From DAIOFH01 sp036745875 (lineage in GTDB: Bacteria; Planctomycetota; SZUA-567), in the NCBI GenBank assembly GCA_036745875.1, contig DAIOFH010000042.1:1-28181 (forward strand): DNA of 28,181 nt, given 5' to 3'. The notes under the pieces are model-generated. The model was given only the letters and a program-made list of their open reading frames with translations. It made no database searches and was not told the origin of the DNA. Position numbers and translations under genes: made by a program. Of this stretch, positions 23,017-28,181 are shown piece after piece. Numbering within the stretch: position 1 is the first letter of the stretch; each line of letters begins with the position of its first letter.

Positions 23017-23694
23017 ATGCAAAAAATCGGTATACTGATCGTTGGCTTATCGCTGCTAGTCGCCGCCTGTTCCGAGTCGGCGGAAGGAAAGCCTCGTGCA
23101 TTCTATGACGGGCTGTTCGAACTAACCATTCCCGCCGGCTGGAAAGTCGAACAAAACCCCACGGAAAAATCCCTGACCCTTCGCCCAAATCCGAATGACG
23201 AAGCGACGGCATTGATCATTTTCCCTCCCAACCCAAGGGTTATTGCAAGCGGCAAAGATATGATCGGCACCTATGTGGCGTCATTCAGCATCGCGGCAGG
23301 CCATGGCGACAATCTGGACGTGCTGGAACGCGGCAGGGAAAAAGTCGCGGGCTATACTGCCGAAAGCCAGGCGTTCGGCATCCCCAAGCGCCACGCAAAT
23401 GTGGTGGGCACGGGATATGCTGTCAATGTCGGCGGGTTTGTGACGCTGATGTTTGCCATGACAACGCCTGACCTGTACGACGCAGTCATGCCGCAGGCCA
23501 AGGAAGTGCTGGATTCGTATACGGTGGATGCCATGGTCCTGGCGAAAAGAAAAGATGAACTTCTCGAGGTGGCACTCTACTCAGGGAACAGCCTTGATGA
23601 AAAGGTCGTTTTCGACGCCCTGCGGCTAAGCACACAAGACAAATTGAAATCCCGGCCAATACCCTGGCATACCATCAGGGCATTTTTCAAATGA
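23017..23694 (+). CDS. Predicted outer-membrane lipoprotein of unknown function
   Basis: A 225-aa protein when started at 23017. An upstream in-frame ATG (22987) lies before the signal peptide and within the promoter-like region, and is less likely. The signal peptide MQKIGILIVGLSLLVAAC ends at Cys18, followed by Ser, which favours outer-membrane sorting. The mature part begins with FYDGLFELTIPAGWKVEQNP, a pattern common in PsbP-like or DUF1795-type folds where a small beta domain follows 'F.iPagW'. The rest matches nothing I can name. It stands alone, convergent with the rhamnulokinase gene only 6 bases away. Confidence 0.85.
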   Translation: MQKIGILIVGLSLLVAACSESAEGKPRAFYDGLFELTIPAGWKVEQNPTEKSLTLRPNPNDEATALIIFPPNPRVIASGKDMIGTYVASFSIAAGHGDNLDVLERGREKVAGYTAESQAFGIPKRHANVVGTGYAVNVGGFVTLMFAMTTPDLYDAVMPQAKEVLDSYTVDAMVLAKRKDELLEVALYSGNSLDEKVVFDALRLSTQDKLKSRPIPWHTIRAFFK

Positions 23695-23700
23695 ATCGTC

Positions 23701-25137
23701 TCACCGTCCGGGCTCATACACCGTGCTCTCCGCAGACGCCGACAGGATCCGCCTGATGTCGGAAAGCCCGGAGGCCGATCCGTCATACAGCAATTGCGAG
23801 CCAAGGACGCCGAGAGACGTCGCCTCCACCGGCCCGGCGATGACGGTTTTTCCGAGGGTCGCGGCGGCGATGCGGTTGAGAAGGATATTTTTGCTGCCTC
23901 CGCCGATGATATGCAGGGTGTCGTAGCGCTTGCCGGCGATGGCCTCAATGCTGTCCAGAACATCCCGGTAACTCACCGCGAGAGACTCGTACACCACACG
24001 GAAATATTCGGCGTCCGACGCGGGTTCGCGGCCGCCGTTCCTGGCGAGATAAAGGGCGATCGCCTCGCGCATGCTTGGCGGATTGAAGAAATCTTCGGCA
24101 TTGGGGTCGATAAAGCCCGGATTGTCCGCCGTCATGTCGATGGCGGAGACAATGTCGTCCCAGCTTTTCACGCCCGATGACAAATCGCATTCCTTTTTCA
24201 GGCGCTGGGCGATAAATAGCCCTGCCGAATTCTTCAAAAGCGTCGTCGTCCCCAATATCCCCGCTTCATTTGCCAGGTTCGCCGCATAAACCCGGTCGTT
24301 CACCAGCGGCGTCGCCAATTCTATCCCGACAAGGGACCAGGTGCCGGAACTGACGAACAAGGGCATGTCCTCACTGGCGGCGACGGGGATGGCTGCGACT
24401 GCGGCTGCGGTGTCGTGGGCGGGAACGCTGACGATGTCAAAGCGGTTGACGCCAAGTTCATCTGAGATTTCCTGCCTGAGCGTCCCACGCGCCTTGCCAT
24501 GGTCCACCGCCGGCGGGAACAATCCTGGATCGATGGAAAACTTCTCGAAGATTTCAGTTGCGTAGCGGTTGTTGACGACGTCGAAAAGTTGCGTGGTGCT
24601 GGCAATGGAAACATCCGTGTTTTCCTCGCCCGTGAGGAGGAAATTCAATAGGTCCGGGATGAGGAGCAGCCTTTTCGCGCCCGCCCAGTAATGTGGATAG
24701 CGCTGGCGATAGCCGAGGATCTGGAAAACCGTGTTGATCTTGTCGCAGAGGATGCCCGTTTTGTCGAACATGAAGCGGCGCTCTTCGGCGGTCAGCGGCG
24801 CTAGCCCTTCCTGGCCGAAAACATTGCGGTAGCACAGCGGGTTCGCGGTCAGCAGCTTGCCTTCGCCGATAAGCCCGTGGTCGATCCCCCAGGTGGAAAT
24901 GCCTGCCGTGTCGATACGGCCGCAGAGGGTGTGGGCCTTTTTTATCCCCTGTTTTATCTGGTCGAAAATAAAGAGGATGTCCCAGTGCCAAACACCCGCA
25001 ATCTGTATCTCGCGGTGCGCGGTCTGGCTGACAAGGGTCGTCTTGAAGGATGATCCGTCGAATTCACCGAGCACGACCCGCACCGAAGAATTCCCGCAAT
25101 CTATGGCCAGAATGTTCTTCTTCTTGTCTTTTGTCAT
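23701..25137 (-). CDS. rhaB: Rhamnulokinase-like FGGY sugar kinase
   Basis: A 478-aa FGGY-family carbohydrate kinase. The N-terminal ATPase lobe has ILAIDCGNSSVRVVLGEFDG, the middle has STWGIDHGLI and PAHDTAAAV, and the C-terminal lobe has FVSSGTWSLVGIE and HIIGGGSKNILLNRIAA. SSGTWSL plus GGGSxNxxLN is typical of RhaB, which phosphorylates L-rhamnulose at O1, but related kinases for fuculose or other ketoses share these motifs. No rhamnose isomerase or aldolase is in the window. The start overlaps the PHP gene stop by one base (TAATG), so the two are translationally coupled. Confidence 0.88.
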   Translation of the reverse strand: MTKDKKKNILAIDCGNSSVRVVLGEFDGSSFKTTLVSQTAHREIQIAGVWHWDILFIFDQIKQGIKKAHTLCGRIDTAGISTWGIDHGLIGEGKLLTANPLCYRNVFGQEGLAPLTAEERRFMFDKTGILCDKINTVFQILGYRQRYPHYWAGAKRLLLIPDLLNFLLTGEENTDVSIASTTQLFDVVNNRYATEIFEKFSIDPGLFPPAVDHGKARGTLRQEISDELGVNRFDIVSVPAHDTAAAVAAIPVAASEDMPLFVSSGTWSLVGIELATPLVNDRVYAANLANEAGILGTTTLLKNSAGLFIAQRLKKECDLSSGVKSWDDIVSAIDMTADNPGFIDPNAEDFFNPPSMREAIALYLARNGGREPASDAEYFRVVYESLAVSYRDVLDSIEAIAGKRYDTLHIIGGGSKNILLNRIAAATLGKTVIAGPVEATSLGVLGSQLLYDGSASGLSDIRRILSASAESTVYEPGR

Positions 25138-25886
25138 TACTTTTTCCTGATCGAATTGCTGGTTTTGAGCCTGGCCACGCGCTCGGACAAATATCCTTCG
25201 AATGTTTCCGCGGAGCGGTTGACGATCAATTCGTCGGGGAAATTCTCCTCAGCCAGCAGCTTGAGGGCCGGCTCCACCGCGCCGATCATGGTGGCGAAAT
25301 GCGCATCGGAGGAAACGGAGACCCTGACGCCCACTCTGGCGCAGATATGGGAGATTTTCCTGATGTTTTCATCACTGCCGCGACGTACAAGGAGGGAGTT
25401 GTTGTTGATCTCGATGAGCTTGTTAAGTTTTTTCGCTTCGGCGATGATGGCTTCGTGGTCGCTGGGAACCTTGGCGTCGTCTATGTGGCCGAGCATGTCA
25501 ATGAAGGGATGGTTTAGGGCCGCCAGGAGCGCGCCGGTGTTTTGCTGGCTGTTGCCCGGCTTCATAACGATGTCGTGCAGGCTGGCGATGGCGAACTCGG
25601 TGCGGTTGATGAAGCGCGTTTCAATGTCGATGACGCCGTCGAAGTTGGTGATGTTGGCCTCGGTTCCGCGATAGATGCGGACGCCTTCGATGACCTCCGG
25701 GAGCATAACCTGCGCCGCAGGGATGTAGTCCACGCCGCCGCCGGGGATGTCGGGGCCGTGCTCGGTGAGGCACAGGCCATAGAGGCCACGTTCGGCCGCA
25801 GCTTTGGCGTTTTCCGCCAGCGTGCTCCAGGCATGGCCGGAGATGACTGTGTGGGTGTGGGTGTCGACAGCGATGGATGTCAGCAT
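25137..25886 (-). CDS. PHP-domain phosphatase/hydrolase (YcdX-like)
   Basis: A 249-aa PHP-domain metal-dependent phosphoesterase. The metal-binding motifs are DTHTH (8-12), His18, LTEHGPD, the RGTEANI glutamate, an ASLHDI histidine, LGHIDD, and a C-terminal SSDAHF. The set matches the trinuclear-zinc YcdX family, whose members dephosphorylate sugar or nucleotide phosphates. The ribosome site is weak. It is the first gene of a two-gene unit with the sugar kinase, which hints that it acts on a phosphorylated sugar from the same pathway, either as salvage or to prevent build-up. That link is inference. Confidence 0.88.
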   Translation of the reverse strand: MLTSIAVDTHTHTVISGHAWSTLAENAKAAAERGLYGLCLTEHGPDIPGGGVDYIPAAQVMLPEVIEGVRIYRGTEANITNFDGVIDIETRFINRTEFAIASLHDIVMKPGNSQQNTGALLAALNHPFIDMLGHIDDAKVPSDHEAIIAEAKKLNKLIEINNNSLLVRRGSDENIRKISHICARVGVRVSVSSDAHFATMIGAVEPALKLLAEENFPDELIVNRSAETFEGYLSERVARLKTSNSIRKK

Positions 25887-25966
25887 GGTCGGTACTCTTT
25901 TCTAAACGTCTGGAATAAACAACAAGCCATTACCGGCTCGTTCGGGTCCCGTAGCTGGTACGGACG

Positions 25967-25999
25967 AACCATTATAATGGTTAAAAATAGGAAATTCCA
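25967..25999 (-). promoter_or_regulatory. Promoter with palindromic operator, PHP-rhaB unit
   Basis: AACCATTATAATGGTT (25967-25982) is a perfect 16-bp palindrome that contains TATAAT on each strand. On the minus strand a weak -35 (TGGAAT, 25999-25994) sits 17-18 nt ahead. The leader would be about 78 nt. The palindrome covering the -10 region is what a repressor site would look like. An imperfect hairpin around CCGTA/TACGG overlaps the predicted start of the leader. Confidence 0.5.
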
Positions 26000-26040
26000 G
26001 AGAGAATGACGAAGTGGGAATTATTCGAAAGGATTCATAA

Positions 26041-26111
26041 AACACGGAGAACACAGACGGCACAGAGAACACAGGGATTTTTTAACCCCGTAGGAAGTAG
26101 CTCCCTGTGTT
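26041..26111. repeat. Dispersed CACGGAGAA/CACAGAG repeat, copy B
   Basis: Four consecutive 9-nt units (CACGGAGAA, CACAGACGG, CACAGAGAA, CACAGGGAT; 26043-26078) are followed 24 nt later by TCCCTGTGTT, which pairs perfectly with AACACAGGGA (26068-26077). The right arm reaches into the lpxB stop codon. It shares 27 of 31 aligned positions with copy A at 15494-15524. Confidence 0.75.
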
Positions 26112-27270
26112 AAATTTTCGGCTTGAACGACGAAAGTATTTCCCGCGCGGCATGCATGCTTGCCGGTTCGACGCCGAGAGAATCGCGAAGCGCCAGAAAA
26201 TCGCCGCGAAGGCGCATGTAATATTCGCGATCGGTGAGGATGCGGGAGAGTTCCGTCGTCATCACTTCCGGGGTGGCGTCCTGTTGCATCAATTCGCGCA
26301 CGATCTCGCACCCGGACAATATATTGGGAAGGGAATAATACGGCAGTTTCACAAACAATTTCGCCACGAGATAATTCAAGGGATGCCCGGCATAACATAC
26401 CGCCATCGGCTTGCCGAGAAGCGCCGCTTCCAGCGTTGTCGTACCGCTCTTGGCCAAAACCGCCGATGAAGCGGCTATAAGAATCTGCGACTCGCCCTCC
26501 ACATACTCGACTTTTTCCGGAAGAGGCGCATAACGCCGAAGCTTTTCGCAGGTCATTCCGGGAGCGAGCGAGACCGCCACTTTCAGGCCGGGGAAATCCC
26601 TTTGCAGGTTGCTTATGGTCTTGGTGATCTGCACCCAGAGGTATTTTATCTCCGATCCGCGGCTGCCGGGAAAGACCGACAGCAGCCCCTTGTCCGGACG
26701 GGTATACATAGTCTCCGGATTCACGCCGAAACGACTGGCGGCCGCCTCCACGTCGATCTGCCTGATCTGGTCGTAGGTCGGGTTGCCCGCATAGACTGCC
26801 TTCACGCCCTGGTCGCCGAAGTACTTTTCCTCAAAGGGGAAAATGCACAAGGTCTTGGCGAAATCGCGGCGGAGGTTCTTTATCCGCCATTTTTTCCAAG
26901 CCCATAGTTTCGGCGCGATATAGTAGATGATGGGAAAGTCGGGACGCCTCGCATGGATCCGCTTGGCGAGAGGAAGATGAAAACTCGGGGCGTCGGTGAC
27001 GACCAGCGCGTCGTAGTCACCGGAAAGGACCATCGATTCGATCTGCAATCCCGCCTTGCGGAAAAAGGAAATCTGGGATATCGCCTCCCAGATCCCCATG
27101 ACGGCTTTCCCCGTCATGTCGACCCGGACATCCGCTCCGGCGTCGGCGAGTAATTTTCCGCCTGCCGCGTCGACCTCGATGCCGGGCAGAAGTTCCTTGA
27201 GCGACCCGACCAATCGCGAGGCATGGAGTTCGGCCGATGGTTCTGCTGTGGAGATGAATACTTTCGGCAT
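26110..27270 (-). CDS. lpxB: Lipid-A-disaccharide synthase
   Basis: A 386-aa glycosyltransferase that condenses UDP-diacylglucosamine with lipid X to make the lipid A disaccharide at the inner membrane. The start at 27270 (MPKVFISTAEPSAELHASRL) is preferred over an upstream one at 27333, because it lies 2 bases after the amidase stop and gives the usual length (E. coli 382 aa). Family motifs are GEPSAE-like AEPSAELHAS, DAPSFHLPLAKRI, YYIAPKLWAWKKWR, FPFEEKYF, VYAGNP, LLSVFPGSRGSEI and the C-terminal KSGTTTLEAALLGKPMAVCY. All look intact. Its presence indicates an LPS-bearing outer membrane. Translation is probably coupled to the amidase. Confidence 0.95.
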   Translation of the reverse strand: MPKVFISTAEPSAELHASRLVGSLKELLPGIEVDAAGGKLLADAGADVRVDMTGKAVMGIWEAISQISFFRKAGLQIESMVLSGDYDALVVTDAPSFHLPLAKRIHARRPDFPIIYYIAPKLWAWKKWRIKNLRRDFAKTLCIFPFEEKYFGDQGVKAVYAGNPTYDQIRQIDVEAAASRFGVNPETMYTRPDKGLLSVFPGSRGSEIKYLWVQITKTISNLQRDFPGLKVAVSLAPGMTCEKLRRYAPLPEKVEYVEGESQILIAASSAVLAKSGTTTLEAALLGKPMAVCYAGHPLNYLVAKLFVKLPYYSLPNILSGCEIVRELMQQDATPEVMTTELSRILTDREYYMRLRGDFLALRDSLGVEPASMHAAREILSSFKPKI

Positions 27271-27272
27271 GC

Positions 27273-28058
27273 TCAGATAGCCAGCGTCTTTTTCATCGAC
27301 ACCACATACGGCTTCAGGTTTTTGCCCGGACACTGGGTGCTGCAGAAATCGCTATGGCCGTAAATGTCTGAACGGGACAAACCGTATTTGCGCCCCAAGG
27401 ACGCGGTCAGGCTGGACAAGGAGTTCAATTGCGCGGAACTCGGTTGCTGGAATTCGAAATTCCCCAGAAGCATAATGCCTATATTGTTGGAGTTCGCCCC
27501 CGAAGTGTGCGCCCCCTGGTATTTCCAGTCGCGGCCCTGCCAGATGACTCCGGTGCGGTCGATGATGAAGTGATAACCGATGTCGCCAGCGCCCATGCGC
27601 TTGCGGTGCTGGGACTGGATCAGTTGCAGCGTCTTCGCCACTGCGGCGGGGGAAGTGTCCGAGTTGCCCTTGCCGCTGCCTTCGTGGTGGACGGTGATGC
27701 GGGTCACGCCGTTCATCGCCTTCATCTTGGCAGGGACGGCCGCTGTCGCCCCCCAGGAATTCCTGGACATGGCGCTCACCTTGCCGCCGCCTGTCCGGAC
27801 CGCTCGGCGTGGCTGCGCCGCCACCACCTGCGGCTGCTGCTGGACATAGATATACTGTGTCTGCTGTGCCCCCTGCGGCGGCGGAGTCTGGGCGTAGGCG
27901 GTATAGCTGCGGGGTCTTTTCTTCGGGCCGGTGTCATAATACGCTGCGTCGTTTTCCAGGGTGCACCCTGAGAGAGTGACGGCAGCGGCAGCCGCGCCAA
28001 GCCATGCGAGAAAATCCCGCCTGGTCATCAATTTGCCATTTTCCACAGGCTCGTCCAT
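27273..28058 (-). CDS. Tat-type lipoprotein N-acetylmuramoyl-L-alanine amidase
   Basis: A 261-aa protein of the PGRP/amidase_2 fold that cleaves the bond between MurNAc and L-Ala in peptidoglycan. The N-terminus has a twin-arginine motif (TRRDFLAW, 12-19) and a lipobox LSGC with Cys32, so it is probably exported folded and lipidated. A Gln/Pro-rich linker follows. The catalytic domain (about 100-261) has SRNSWGA, the first zinc ligand in ITVHHEG, the tyrosine in GDIGYHFIIDRTG, and GHSDFCSTQCPGKNL with the His and Cys zinc ligands. All needed residues are present. The ATG at 28058 follows GGGGGAG. It forms an operon with lpxB, joining wall remodelling and lipid A synthesis. Confidence 0.92.
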   Translation of the reverse strand: MDEPVENGKLMTRRDFLAWLGAAAAAVTLSGCTLENDAAYYDTGPKKRPRSYTAYAQTPPPQGAQQTQYIYVQQQPQVVAAQPRRAVRTGGGKVSAMSRNSWGATAAVPAKMKAMNGVTRITVHHEGSGKGNSDTSPAAVAKTLQLIQSQHRKRMGAGDIGYHFIIDRTGVIWQGRDWKYQGAHTSGANSNNIGIMLLGNFEFQQPSSAQLNSLSSLTASLGRKYGLSRSDIYGHSDFCSTQCPGKNLKPYVVSMKKTLAI

Positions 28059-28085
28059 GTAAAAGCTCCCCCAAGATCATCCACG

Positions 28086-28114
28086 ATTATTTATATTATA
28101 AAAACTCTTGTAAA
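28086..28114 (-). promoter_or_regulatory. Promoter of the amidase-lpxB operon
   Basis: On the minus strand, TTTACA (28114-28109; 5 of 6) and AATAAT (28091-28086; 5 of 6) are 17 nt apart. The start codon is about 27 bases downstream of the -10 element. Confidence 0.55.
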
Positions 28115-28151
28115 ACATTATTCATACTTGGCGGTTTTATCGATTCTCTTT

Positions 28152-28181
28152 CAAAAAAAACAGCCGCGCGGCACGCCCCTT
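28152..28181 (-). terminator. Cut-off 3' half of a terminator
   Basis: The minus strand reads a G/C-rich segment (GTGCCGCGCGGCTG) followed by TTTTTTTT. This looks like the downstream arm and T-tract of an intrinsic terminator for a minus-strand gene beyond the window edge. Only a small internal GCC/GGC hairpin can be formed from what is visible. Confidence 0.4.

Noticed and set aside
1..28181. CRISPR arrays, insertion sequences, prophage genes
   Set aside because: No regularly spaced repeats, transposase or phage protein motifs were found on either strand.

Overview
This window looks like chromosomal DNA from a GC-rich, Gram-negative bacterium. LpxB (lipid A synthesis), lipoproteins with outer-membrane-type sorting signals and a periplasmic amidase point to an outer membrane. 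A methyl-accepting chemotaxis protein and a near-consensus sigma-28 promoter point to flagellar motility. A hydrogenase-4-like membrane complex, a tandem bacteriohemerythrin and an aldo/keto reductase with two ferredoxin-type clusters suggest an anaerobic or oxygen-wary lifestyle. A Desulfobacterota-like organism would fit, but this is inference and the taxon cannot be fixed by eye. There are no phage genes, transposases or CRISPR arrays. Almost all space is filled by intact genes.

Layout. 1-2.9 kb: a tRNA-Ser(CGA) on the minus strand, then an FHA-domain Ser/Thr kinase followed closely by mannitol-1-phosphate dehydrogenase on the plus strand. 2.98-9.6 kb: a tight five-gene minus-strand operon, hyfB-hyfC-hyfE-hyfF-hyfG, encoding a complex I/hydrogenase-4-like membrane module. 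Its catalytic-type subunit has lost the NiFe-binding cysteines, and no NuoB-like small subunit follows. 9.8-12.6 kb: a chemoreceptor and a peptidoglycan-binding lipoprotein, each with its own terminator. 13-14 kb: a ureohydrolase-fold protein that lacks three of the six expected metal ligands. 14.5-15.5 kb: an AI-2E/PerM-type permease.

15.6-19.9 kb: copper export (copA-copZ, minus) divergent from an HxlR-type regulator with a cysteine-rich tail and an Fe-S aldo/keto reductase whose catalytic tetrad is largely absent. 20-22.7 kb: an uncharacterised protein behind a sigma-28 promoter, a two-domain bacteriohemerythrin and a YcaC-type cysteine hydrolase. 23-23.7 kb: a small lipoprotein. 23.7-25.9 kb: a PHP-domain phosphatase and a rhamnulokinase-like sugar kinase, translationally coupled. 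26.1-28.1 kb: a Tat-type lipoprotein amidase coupled to lpxB, both envelope functions.

Recurrent themes are protein families kept intact as open frames while their classical active-site residues are gone (HyfG, ureohydrolase, aldo/keto reductase), and short palindromic or periodic elements between genes. Two copies of a 'CACGGAGAA/CACAGAG' repeat lie about 10.5 kb apart. The most promising candidate for an unusual system is the truncated, NiFe-free Hyf-like operon.
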